DNA of 15,317 nucleotides from Caldifarciminota bacterium 4484_18 (lineage in GTDB: Bacteria; Hydrothermota; UBA3073; NMUJ01). The stretch is taken from assembly GCA_002256535.1 (NCBI GenBank), contig NMUJ01000015.1, forward strand, positions 1-15,317, written 5' to 3'. The notes beneath the pieces were generated by a model, which saw only the letters and a list, made by a program, of their open reading frames with translations, was not told the origin of the DNA and ran no database searches. The translations under genes and the position numbers were made by a program. Of this stretch, positions 7,680-14,600 are shown one piece after another (the first letter of the stretch is position 1; each line of letters starts with the position of its first letter).

Positions 7680-8315
7680 CTACTTACCACCTATGGCACC
7701 AAAAACTATAGCTAACCCGATGAATAACCCACCTGCATGATACTTGGGTGCACCCAGCACTTCATAGCCACCTTCAGCTTTCCAGACGGTTTCAACAGGT
7801 GAGTACCCGTACTCCATACGTAGCTGTAACCCCACAAATGTACGCATATACTGTAGGAGTAAGCCAAGCTTCACCATGTAGTTATCTGCCATCAAGCGTG
7901 CCACACCCTGAGGGGTTACAAATAGTGAGTCGAAATGCCACGAGATGTTGGCTGGCCCTATCGACAGGGTTTGCTTCTCGCTACCCAACCCCATGTAAGG
8001 TGCAATGAATGCTACACCAGACAATGGATGAACATAGCCGAGTTCAAAAAACCCACTATTGATTTCAAGTTTCACAAATGTGTTAGCGCTTTCAGTATGT
8101 AGTAAACTGGTGCCACCACCTCCCCCTATAAGTAGCCGTCCAATTATACCATAACCTGCACCACCTTTGTAGAAGACTGGTACGTCGAATTTGGCGATAT
8201 CAAATTGGGTTAGCTTATCGTTGAGTCTACTCAAATTACTCCAATAGCTACCTAATAACATGCCACCATATCCGCCATGGAGCAGATTAATACACAATAT
8301 AAGTGGGGTCAACAT
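7680..8315 (-). CDS. Small Gly-rich secreted/envelope protein of unknown function
   Basis: I do not recognise a named family. The 211-residue protein starts with a short hydrophobic stretch (MLTPLILCINLL) that could be a signal peptide, followed by GGYGGMLLGSYWSNLSRLN and later a Gly-rich YKGGAGYGIIGRLLIGGGGG. The rest alternates polar and hydrophobic residues with many Gly, Tyr and Phe, as in a beta-rich envelope protein. This layout (GG.GG start, L..LN segment, then GGGGYG and IGG.G) resembles hypothetical proteins I associate with thermophilic and candidate-phylum bacteria, but this is from memory and unproven. The ATG is well supported by AAGGAGG (8320-8326) five bases upstream. rnfA begins 4 bases after its stop. 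There is no C-terminal aromatic residue, so a classic outer-membrane barrel is not assured. Confidence 0.7.
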   Translation of the reverse strand: MLTPLILCINLLHGGYGGMLLGSYWSNLSRLNDKLTQFDIAKFDVPVFYKGGAGYGIIGRLLIGGGGGTSLLHTESANTFVKLEINSGFFELGYVHPLSGVAFIAPYMGLGSEKQTLSIGPANISWHFDSLFVTPQGVARLMADNYMVKLGLLLQYMRTFVGLQLRMEYGYSPVETVWKAEGGYEVLGAPKYHAGGLFIGLAIVFGAIGGK

Positions 8316-8369
8316 TCTACCTCCTTCTTAGGTTAAAATATTCCTTGTGCATATGCGTCAATATTCTAA

Positions 8370-9145
8370 CTAAATTACTATCGTTCTGTGACGGGCTGCA
8401 TGACAGTTGAGGTTAACCGCTACTGGCATGGTCGCAATATGACACGGGTATGTCTCTACATGTACTGCAAGTGCGGTAACCCTACCACCGAGCCCCATCG
8501 GCCCTATACCGAGTTGGTTGATCTCATCCAGCAGCTCACGCTCAAGTTGTGCAAACCTATCATCTGGATGGTGCGCCCCTATCCTACGTAGTAGTGCACG
8601 TTTGGCAAGATACGCAACGTAGTCGAATGTACCACCTATACCTACACCGACGATAACGGGAGGACATGGTCTACCACCTGAACGTTTGACACGCTCGATT
8701 ACGAACCGCTTAACCCCTTCTATACCCTCGGCAGGTGATAACATTGCCACTTCTGCCATATTCTCGGCACCACCACCTTTCGGCATGAACGTAAGTTTGA
8801 GTTTATCACCTGTCACGATATGTATATGTGTAGCTATCGGTGTATTATCGCCTGTGTTTTTACGATCAACGACGGGGTCATCCACTATGGACTTACGTAG
8901 GTACCCTTCCTTATAGCCACGACGTGTACCCTCCTCGAGCGCCTGTTCAAGTGTACCACCTTTGATGTAAATCTCGGAACCCAACTCTCGATAATCTGTG
9001 CAAGTATCTCCTTACCGATGGGTGATTCCTCTTGCTCGTACGCGGTTTTGATTGCATTCATAACATCGTCCGGCAAATAGCAGTTAGCATCTATAACAAG
9101 TTGCTTTACTTTGTCGACAAGCTCGTCAAACTCTATAACACGCAT
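8370..9145 (-). pseudogene. Fumarate hydratase class I, alpha subunit, broken by internal deletion and frameshift
   Basis: Class I fumarases interconvert fumarate and malate using a 4Fe-4S cluster. From the ATG at 9145 (GGGGGT just upstream) the frame reads a normal N-terminus, ending ESPIGKEILAQIIE. After that the next frame takes over at ELGSEIYIKGGTLEQALEEG (about 8990 downwards) and continues perfectly to the C-terminus RTIVI at 8370, with GYLRKSIVDDP, RKNTGDNTP, PKGGGAENM, CPPVIVGVGIGGT, GPMGLGGRVTAL and NCHAARH all intact. Missing at the junction are about 23-25 residues that in relatives include PLCQDTG, which carries the first cluster cysteine. The two other likely cluster cysteines (PCPPV and YPCHIA) remain. 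The junction reads GAGAG, so a slip between two GAG sites is plausible. No beta subunit gene follows. L-tartrate dehydratase alpha is a close alternative. An assembly error cannot be excluded. Confidence 0.88.
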
Positions 9146-9163
9146 GATACCCCCTATTTAAGG

Positions 9164-9898
9164 TCATAAAATGATCTTAAGCCCATCATATGCTACTTCA
9201 ATATCTGGGAATATTTGCTTAGCACGTTTAATAGCCAGATCAAACTTCAATGGATACATGTGCGTAAGTATAAGGCGTTTGGCGTGTGCCTCACGTGCCA
9301 GCTCAGCAGCACGTTCAGGTGTCATATGTCCGGTGGTATCAAACGGAAACGATGCTTCCAATATAAGTATATCAGCAGATTCGCTCACCTCTATGAGGCT
9401 GATGGAAAATTCGGTATCCCCCGAATATACGATTTTCTTACCCCTACCTTCTATTTTATAGCCATGGCTTTCACGTGTATGCACTGTACGGAATGCTGTC
9501 ACTACATAGCCTGGCAGGTAAAGTGTATTGGGTGGCATCTCGATAAAGTTTATCGGCACATCAGGTGCTATCTGCTTACCGTATGCATATAAAAGCTTAT
9601 CGAACAGCTTATCTATACCGTGGGGGCCACAAAATTGCCACACCTTTTGACGTGGATCAAGCGGATATTTAGCCACAAAAAGCAGTAACGGTAACTCCAA
9701 TATGTGATCCACATGAAAATGTGTGATCAAAAAGTAATCTATATCCTGATACCTTATGTTTAGCTCCTCCAACCTACGCAATACACCAGGTGCCAGATCT
9801 ATAAGTAACGAAATGTGCTTAATCTTGACATACAGTGAGGAACCTATCCGCTCACGGTTGGGTACACCCACACCTGTGCCTACAAAAAGTAATTCCAT
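9164..9898 (-). CDS. Metallo-beta-lactamase-fold hydrolase, RNase Z-like
   Basis: This 244-residue cytoplasmic protein has the full metal-site set of the RNase Z/phosphodiesterase branch of the metallo-beta-lactamase fold: His60-x-His62-x-Asp64-His65 in THFHVDHILELP, His140 in FRTVH, Asp161 in YSGDTE, His191 in TTGHMTPERAAELA and His213 in LILTHMYP. The N-terminal strand FVGTGVGVPNRERIGSS is also typical. Length is shorter than classic tRNase Z (about 300) and the flexible arm that binds tRNA is not obvious, so it may be a generic phosphodiesterase or another small-molecule hydrolase rather than the tRNA 3' processing enzyme. Its ATG directly follows the TGA of the upstream unknown gene, so the two are translationally linked. 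The fumarase relic begins 18 bases downstream. Confidence 0.88.
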   Translation of the reverse strand: MELLFVGTGVGVPNRERIGSSLYVKIKHISLLIDLAPGVLRRLEELNIRYQDIDYFLITHFHVDHILELPLLLFVAKYPLDPRQKVWQFCGPHGIDKLFDKLLYAYGKQIAPDVPINFIEMPPNTLYLPGYVVTAFRTVHTRESHGYKIEGRGKKIVYSGDTEFSISLIEVSESADILILEASFPFDTTGHMTPERAAELAREAHAKRLILTHMYPLKFDLAIKRAKQIFPDIEVAYDGLKIIL

Positions 9899-10687
9899 TC
9901 ACGGTATGAGCCTCACCCCTCTACCGCCACGCCCGGGAGTGTTATCGTACACCTCGATCACGTAATATATAACAGCGATGAAGTCCTTCTTAAACCGTCC
10001 ATGAAAGTAACTATGCACTAAATTGGTGTATTCGACCACCTTCCTCTCGTATGGGGTAAGCTCGGGATCGTCCGGATGCAGGAGATGTGCGATCACTTTC
10101 AGTTCAAACGATGGCATATCAAGAAACACTATCGCACATGCGGGGTTGAGCATCTCATTGATAAAGGTATGGGTCTCAAACTCAGGTGTCGAGTACAGTT
10201 CGAGCGATATCAACCGCGTTGTATCAAATATCTCATATGCGTTAACATATAAGCTATCGAGTATGTCGAGCTTACGTGCATTATCTGCATCCATCGTGTT
10301 ACGAAGTAGTTGCAGAATTTCGTCCAACTTATCAGGTTTCGGTACGAAGCCTACACCTTTGACCGCATTGTTGATTCTGAATCTTGTATCTTTACGACGT
10401 ACCCCATATGTGGCAACAATTGCATTGTGTGGACCTGCCAGCTTGGGTCTACCACCTTCTTTGAGCTTCTGGACGGTTTCACGACGACGTTCGATACTCC
10501 AGTTGATGAACTTCTTTGGTAACCCACGTACTTCGAACTTCTGCCATGTGCTATCGACAAACGCATAGATATAGCCGCTGTCGATTGGTGTCACATCAAC
10601 TGTAACCTGATGACAGTAGCTATCATTCCATAGATCGACAGGCGCCCGTTCCAATATACCAGCTACTATAAGAACTGTCCACCACAT
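9899..10687 (-). CDS. Unrecognised 262-residue protein, possibly exported
   Basis: I do not recognise the family. The N-terminus MWWTVLIVAGIL is short and hydrophobic and could be a signal peptide or anchor, but there is no clear cleavage site or lipobox. What follows is mixed alpha/beta and charged: a strand-rich part (YCHQVTVDVTPIDSGYIYAF), a basic stretch around residues 66-85 (INWSIERRRETVQKLKEGGR), a likely helix (KLDEILQLLRNTMDADNARK), and a C-terminal half with LHPDDPELTPYERKVVEYTN followed by an aromatic strand pair. Two cysteines are visible, near residues 25 and 184. The C-terminal segment TPGRGGRGVRLIP ends at a TGA that directly abuts the start of the hydrolase gene. The tight coupling suggests a shared role with that hydrolase, but no function can be assigned. 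Codon use resembles its neighbours, so it is probably a real gene. Confidence 0.75.
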   Translation of the reverse strand: MWWTVLIVAGILERAPVDLWNDSYCHQVTVDVTPIDSGYIYAFVDSTWQKFEVRGLPKKFINWSIERRRETVQKLKEGGRPKLAGPHNAIVATYGVRRKDTRFRINNAVKGVGFVPKPDKLDEILQLLRNTMDADNARKLDILDSLYVNAYEIFDTTRLISLELYSTPEFETHTFINEMLNPACAIVFLDMPSFELKVIAHLLHPDDPELTPYERKVVEYTNLVHSYFHGRFKKDFIAVIYYVIEVYDNTPGRGGRGVRLIP

Positions 10688-10698
10688 GGCTCTAATTT

Positions 10699-10726
10699 AA
10701 GATAGGTAACCTACTTATAAGGTCAA
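10699..10726 (-). promoter_or_regulatory. Candidate internal promoter upstream of the 262-residue protein gene
   Basis: The 51-base gap between the ABC ATPase gene and the next gene holds, on the minus strand, TTGACC (10721-10726), a 16-base spacer and TATCTT (10699-10704). The boxes match the sigma70 consensus at five and four of six positions. A start about seven bases further on would leave only about five untranslated bases before the ATG at 10687, so the message would be nearly leaderless, in line with the lack of a clear ribosome site there. This is inferred from sequence alone; such matches arise by chance. Confidence 0.3.
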
Positions 10727-10738
10727 CTCATGAACGGC

Positions 10739-11800
10739 TTATTGGACCTTCGGATATACAGTTATTAATCTACCCGTATCGGGTGAGAATATCGCATATT
10801 TCGATATTCTGTTTATCACACCCAATCTGTCGCCAACCCTGTACGATCGAGTGGCTGTCGACCTTACCCTTAAAGTATGCTGCCCGTTTGTGAGGTGAAG
10901 CAGCACATCCCTACCCTCATACTCTACATCTTCTACCCTCCAATCCCCACTTGGTGCTACCTCTACATTCTCAGGTCGTATACCTATGATTGCTTCGCAT
11001 GAAGGATATTCCTGAGGTAGAACCCACCTCAATCTATGGGTTTCAAATACATTACCACGTATCTGTCCACGGAACAGGTTAATCCTGGGTTTACCTACAA
11101 ATTTAGCCACGAACAGGTTTGCAGGTGCATTGTAGACATCCATTGGTGTACCTATCTGCTGTATTTCACCATCCTTTATTATGACCAACCTTTCCGCTAC
11201 ACTCATACCTTCATCCTGATTATGTGTCACATATACCATAGTGTAACGTTTTTCGCGATGCAACTTAAGTATAAGGCGCTTTATCTCTTCCTTACGAGGT
11301 AGATCGATATTAGCAAGCGGTTCATCCAACAGAAACACACGTGGGTTACGTATGATCGCTTTACCGATGGCTACACGTTGGGCTTCCCCCCCTGATAGTG
11401 ATCTGGGTCTCCTACGTAATAGATGTGCTATCCCAAGGTATGAGGCCACCTCACGTACTTTGGTATCGATGTAGGGTTTGGGGCACTTACGTACTTTTAA
11501 ACTGAATGCGAGATTCTGATATACTGTCATGTGTGGATACAGTGCGAAATGCTGGAATATCATAGCAATATCGCGTTCCTGTGGTGCTGTAGTGGTGACA
11601 TCTGTGTTATCAAAATATACCTTACCTTCGGTGGGATGCTCCAACCCCGCAATAATCCTCAGTAAGGTGGATTTACCTGCACCAGATGGACCCAGCACCA
11701 CACAGAGTTCACCTCCTTTGATATCGAGGTTTATGGAATTAAGTGCAATAATGTTTCGGTCGTATATTTTGGTCACATTATCCAGCTTTATGGTCGTCAT
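10739..11800 (-). CDS. ABC transporter ATP-binding protein, MalK/UgpC (sugar/glycerol-phosphate) type
   Basis: This 353-residue protein is an ABC ATPase with a C-terminal MalK-type OB/TOBE domain. Motifs: Walker A GPSGAGKST (37-45), Q-loop IFQHFALYPHMTV (Gln83), signature LSGGE (135-139), Walker B VFLLDE (155-160) and H-loop VTHNQDEGMS (His193). The stretches IIKDGEIQQIGTPMDVYNAP and FVAKFVGKP, and the later IIGIRPENVEV, are hallmarks of the MalK/UgpC/PotA group, which powers uptake of sugars, sugar phosphates or polyamines. Mild departures are THN for THD and NID for NLD. No permease or binding protein is nearby, so this may be the shared ATPase for importers encoded elsewhere, as MsmK is known to be. 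It starts 15 bases after the DUF6600-like gene, with only a weak ribosome site (TAGCTGG). Confidence 0.93.
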   Translation of the reverse strand: MTTIKLDNVTKIYDRNIIALNSINLDIKGGELCVVLGPSGAGKSTLLRIIAGLEHPTEGKVYFDNTDVTTTAPQERDIAMIFQHFALYPHMTVYQNLAFSLKVRKCPKPYIDTKVREVASYLGIAHLLRRRPRSLSGGEAQRVAIGKAIIRNPRVFLLDEPLANIDLPRKEEIKRLILKLHREKRYTMVYVTHNQDEGMSVAERLVIIKDGEIQQIGTPMDVYNAPANLFVAKFVGKPRINLFRGQIRGNVFETHRLRWVLPQEYPSCEAIIGIRPENVEVAPSGDWRVEDVEYEGRDVLLHLTNGQHTLRVRSTATRSYRVGDRLGVINRISKYAIFSPDTGRLITVYPKVQ

Positions 11801-11815
11801 CCAGCTACTTGACTT

Positions 11816-12637
11816 CTATTCCAGCTTCTCAGGACGTCGCCACCCTTTTGGTACCTCCGGTAGCCTAACTTTCTGCTTTAGAAGTTGATGAAACTTCTCT
11901 ATCCTCTTGGGAAGGTTGGGTTTGATTGCATCAAATTTCAGCTGCTCAGGTACCTCCTTAATTGCTGGCTCTTTCCTAATCACTGTATGTTTTAATTCCT
12001 CCGTAGGGATGAGTGGTTTAACCTTCGGTAGTGGTATAGGGTTGAGTTCGCCCTTCTCAAACTTGGCCTTCTCAACGAACAACCACGCACCTTGTTCGAA
12101 CATCTCCTCCTCACTAAGTTCGTGCGTTTTGAACGGCATACCCCAACCTGGAGGGGTGGGATGTTCTGGATACCCTGGATATTCATAGTAACCGGCAGGG
12201 TTACCCCATGGATCCATAGGTGCCCACCCTATATAGCCATGGATCTCGATCCATACAACCCAGTGTGGTGCCCATACATAACCGGGTATCCATACCCAAC
12301 CATACATTGGTGTCCATAACCATCTACCATAATGGTAACATATAGCCCATGGTTCAAACGATACCCATAACCAACCCCAACGTTCGGTCCATACCCACAT
12401 ACCGTAGCGATAGGGTTGCCAATCTTCCCATACAAATGGCATCCACACGCGACCGAATGGCGGTAACCATACCCAACGTCCATACCATTCCCAATATATT
12501 GGCCCCCAATAGTGATATCCTTCGTAATAGTATGGGTTATAGCGCCAGTTGTATTCCCAACGTGTCCCGTAACCATAACCTGTAGCAGATGATATAGTGA
12601 TTATCACCGCTAATATCAACAGCAGCAAGTTTCTCAT
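11816..12637 (-). CDS. Secreted Trp/Tyr-rich protein, DUF6600-like
   Basis: The N-terminus MRNLLLLILAVIITISSATG is a good signal peptide. Residues 27-165 contain 26 tryptophans plus many Tyr, Pro and Gly in a rhythmic pattern: EDWQPYRYGMWVWTERWGWL, then EPWAICYHYGRWLWTPMYGW, then WIPGYVWAPHWVVW and GYIGWAPMDPWG. This is the pattern of the DUF6600 domain (W.PYR.GRWVW..GW.W and HYGRW...GW.W.PG..WAP..V.W), found in exported proteins of several bacterial phyla; its function is unknown to me. The remaining 100 residues are a Lys/Glu/Pro-rich, probably extended or helical tail (KVKPLIPTEELK, KEVPEQLKFDAI) without Trp until GWRRPEK at the end. The start has a strong AAGGAGG (12642-12648). As first gene of the long minus-strand series it has its own promoter. 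The domain is a memory-based match of motif pattern, not a search result. Confidence 0.82.
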   Translation of the reverse strand: MRNLLLLILAVIITISSATGYGYGTRWEYNWRYNPYYYEGYHYWGPIYWEWYGRWVWLPPFGRVWMPFVWEDWQPYRYGMWVWTERWGWLWVSFEPWAICYHYGRWLWTPMYGWVWIPGYVWAPHWVVWIEIHGYIGWAPMDPWGNPAGYYEYPGYPEHPTPPGWGMPFKTHELSEEEMFEQGAWLFVEKAKFEKGELNPIPLPKVKPLIPTEELKHTVIRKEPAIKEVPEQLKFDAIKPNLPKRIEKFHQLLKQKVRLPEVPKGWRRPEKLE

Positions 12638-12666
12638 ACGCCCTCCTTGTTCTTATTATAAAGACT

Positions 12667-12694
12667 ATTATATAGCGGTAAAAGTTTTCGCCAA
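12667..12694 (-). promoter_or_regulatory. Sigma70-like promoter for the minus-strand operon
   Basis: On the minus strand TTGGCG (12689-12694), a 16-base spacer and a perfect TATAAT (12667-12672) lie upstream of the DUF6600-like gene. Initiation near 12660 leaves a leader of about 23 bases that includes the AAGGAGG site. A second TATAAT copy at 12655-12660 lies closer to the gene but has no matching -35 box at standard distance. This is the best promoter match in the window and sits at the head of eight closely packed minus-strand genes. Confidence 0.5.
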
Positions 12695-12760
12695 TAAGTT
12701 GACATCTTTTGTTATGTTACATCTTTAAATTTCATGGTCAATCCCCTTGTACCAGCAACC

Positions 12761-12766
12761 AGGAGG
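12761..12766 (+). promoter_or_regulatory. Ribosome binding site fixing the M42 peptidase start
   Basis: AGGAGG ends four bases before the ATG at 12771. This chooses that ATG over an in-frame TTG at 12747, which has no such site and would add eight residues (MYQQPGGS) not expected in the family. Further upstream a perfect TTGACA lies at 12699-12704, but the best -10-like sequence (TTTAAA region, 12724-12730) is spaced too far, so the plus-strand promoter is uncertain. Confidence 0.75.
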
Positions 12767-12770
12767 GTCA

Positions 12771-13838
12771 ATGGATAAAGCCAGTTATGAATTTCTGAAA
12801 CATTTGATAGGGGTGCCAAGCCCATCGGGTTATGAGGAAGAGGCTTCCCGGTTATGGCGTGAATGGGTAGGCAAGTTTGTCGATAAGGTCTACTCCGACG
12901 TACATGGTAACAGTTTCGGTGTGCTAAAACCAGACTTAGGATATAGGGTGATGCTTGCTGGCCATATTGATGAGATCGGCTACATGATAAATTACATTGA
13001 TGACAATGGTTTCCTGTATTTCAGGCCAATAGGGGGGTTCGACCGCCATATTGTACCGGGTCACCGTGTATGGATACGCACCCGCAAGGGTAAGCTACTG
13101 GGTGTGATAGGTAAGAAGCCGACCCACCTTCTGGAGAAGGAAGAACGTGAAAAGGTTTTAAAATTTGAGAACATGTGGATCGATATCGGTGCAAAAGACA
13201 AAAAGGAGGCCGAATCACTCGTAAGGGTTGGCGATATCGCCGTACCTGCATATGGGTTGGAGGAGCTCAACGATAAGATAATGGTAGCACGTGGGTTTGA
13301 CGATAGGATAGGTGCCTTTGTTGTGGCGGAGACACTGCGGTTGTTGGCAAACCAAAAGGCCAACCTCAAGGTTGCCGTGTATGGAGTAGCTACTGTACAG
13401 GAAGAGATTGGCTTAAGGGGTGCACGGACATCAGCCTATGGGGTGAACCCTAACGTTGGTATCGCCATCGATGTGGGGTTTGCCAGCGATACACCTGATG
13501 TCGACAAGAAGGTAACAGGTGAGGTGAAGCTGGGTGGTGGGCCAATGATTTCACGTGGTGCCAACATCAACCCCAAGGTTTTCGATATGCTTGTGACAAC
13601 AGCTGAGGAGAATAACATACCTTATCAACTTGTGGGTGCACCACGTGGCACAGGTACTGACGCCAACGTCATACAGTTAACACGTGCAGGTGTAGCTACT
13701 GGGCTTATCAGCATCCCTAACCGCTATATGCATACACCTGTGGAGCTGATCCATAAAGATGATGTCGATAATGCTGCGCTGCTGTTGGCTAAGTTCATAT
13801 TAAAGTTGGATGAATCCACCGACTTCACCATCACCTGA
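12771..13838 (+). CDS. M42 family metallo-aminopeptidase (glutamyl aminopeptidase/TET type)
   Basis: M42 enzymes are cytoplasmic two-metal aminopeptidases that form large tetrahedral (TET) assemblies and finish peptide breakdown after the proteasome or other proteases; they are common in thermophiles and anaerobes. The 355-residue length fits. The expected metal and catalytic residues are seen: His65 and Asp67 in AGHIDEIGYM, bridging Asp177 in RGFDDRIGA (ALDDR in many relatives), the Glu211-Glu212 pair in VQEEIGLRGA, Asp234 in AIDVGFASD and His321 in YMHTPVELIH. GTGTDANVIQLTRAGVATGL is also standard. Some family members were formerly called endoglucanase M or FrvX; substrate preference (Glu/Asp versus Leu) cannot be read safely. 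The last 29 bases overlap the start of the next gene, so the two form one operon. Confidence 0.95.
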   Translation: MDKASYEFLKHLIGVPSPSGYEEEASRLWREWVGKFVDKVYSDVHGNSFGVLKPDLGYRVMLAGHIDEIGYMINYIDDNGFLYFRPIGGFDRHIVPGHRVWIRTRKGKLLGVIGKKPTHLLEKEEREKVLKFENMWIDIGAKDKKEAESLVRVGDIAVPAYGLEELNDKIMVARGFDDRIGAFVVAETLRLLANQKANLKVAVYGVATVQEEIGLRGARTSAYGVNPNVGIAIDVGFASDTPDVDKKVTGEVKLGGGPMISRGANINPKVFDMLVTTAEENNIPYQLVGAPRGTGTDANVIQLTRAGVATGLISIPNRYMHTPVELIHKDDVDNAALLLAKFILKLDESTDFTIT

Positions 13839-14598
13839 ACTGGAGGTACATAGCCTTACCGTTGGTTATGATCGCCGACCTGTTATCACGGATTTCTCCT
13901 TCACCGTAAGTAAGGGAGAATGGGTTGCAATACTGGGGCCAAACGGTAGCGGTAAGAGTACATTGCTCAAAACCTTAGCATATATCATTAAGCCATGGGA
14001 AGGCGACATACTGTTACGTGGTAAACCGCTATCGAAGTTCACCCGACGCACAATCTCACAATATATAGCATGGGTACCGGAAAGGAGTGAACTCAGCTTC
14101 CCGTTTTCCGTAGAAGATACCGTTCTTATGGGACGTTACCCCTATAATTCGCGTAACCCTACACGTGAAGATTGGTCCATAGCACGATGGGCTATGGAGC
14201 TCATGGAGGTATATGAGTTACGTGCTCGCAATGTGCTTGAACTCTCTGCTGGCGAGTACAGGCGTGTGATGTTGGCAAGGGCGCTCGCACAACAACCTTT
14301 AATACTGATGTTGGATGAACCCTCCGCACATCTCGATGTTAAGCACCAAGCTCATATATTCAAGCTATTATCTGAGTTACACAAGAAGGGGCAGGCTATT
14401 ATCATCGCATCACATAACCTGAACCTCGTAAGTCTATTCGTACCCAAGGTCATCTTAATAAAAGATGGTACCAAAAGGAGGGAGGGTATCACACGACAGG
14501 TTTTGACCGAATCCATACTCACAGAGATATACGATACGGAGCTGTCGCTGTTGAAACACCCAGAATACGATATACCTATTTTTCTACCCGAACGCTAA
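13810..14598 (+). CDS. ABC transporter ATP-binding protein, FecE/BtuD (siderophore/cobalamin) type
   Basis: This 262-residue ABC ATPase resembles the ATPases of iron-siderophore, heme and vitamin B12 importers (FecE, FhuC, BtuD). Walker A is GPNGSGKST (43-51), followed by the family pattern FPFSVEDTVLMGRYPY; Walker B is LILMLDEPSAHLD and the H-loop ASHNLNL. Two departures stand out: the Q-loop glutamine, expected in VPQ, is Glu91 (WVPERSEL), and the signature is LSAGE (145-149) rather than LSGGE/LSGGQ. The Q-loop change could weaken coupling to a permease. The start is taken at the ATG at 13810, which lies inside the end of the peptidase gene; no better start is visible before the conserved strand LEVHSLTVGY. 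No permease or binding protein is adjacent. Its stop lies two bases from the stop of accC on the opposite strand. Confidence 0.9.
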   Translation: MNPPTSPSPELEVHSLTVGYDRRPVITDFSFTVSKGEWVAILGPNGSGKSTLLKTLAYIIKPWEGDILLRGKPLSKFTRRTISQYIAWVPERSELSFPFSVEDTVLMGRYPYNSRNPTREDWSIARWAMELMEVYELRARNVLELSAGEYRRVMLARALAQQPLILMLDEPSAHLDVKHQAHIFKLLSELHKKGQAIIIASHNLNLVSLFVPKVILIKDGTKRREGITRQVLTESILTEIYDTELSLLKHPEYDIPIFLPER

Positions 14599-14600
14599 CG

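Noticed and set aside
7676..7690. GTG at 7690 as the rnfA start
   Set aside because: It would overlap the upstream gene and add residues outside the family consensus; the ATG at 7675 gives the standard N-terminus.
8885..9145. A separate short gene, or programmed frameshifting, in the fumarase region
   Set aside because: The tail after IIE in the first frame is not family-like, and conserved residues are missing at the junction, so a frameshift alone could not yield a working enzyme.
9164..9898. Calling the hydrolase a true tRNase Z (rnz)
   Set aside because: Metal-site motifs fit, but it is short and no clear tRNA-binding flexible arm is seen, so the broader family name is safer.
12229..12576. 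A long alternative reading frame (Gly/His/Tyr-rich) on the minus strand
   Set aside because: It is a shadow frame of the Trp-rich gene, kept open by biased codons; it has no ribosome site or signal of its own.
12200..12580. Repeated CCATACCCA-like units resembling a repeat array
   Set aside because: They are the codon-level echo of the Trp/Tyr/Gly repeats of the secreted protein on the minus strand; spacing is irregular and no uniform spacers exist, so not CRISPR or a satellite.
12699..12730. TTGACA-based plus-strand promoter for the peptidase gene
   Set aside because: The -35 box is perfect but no -10 box lies at 16-18 bases; the nearest AT-rich match is 19-20 bases away and weak.
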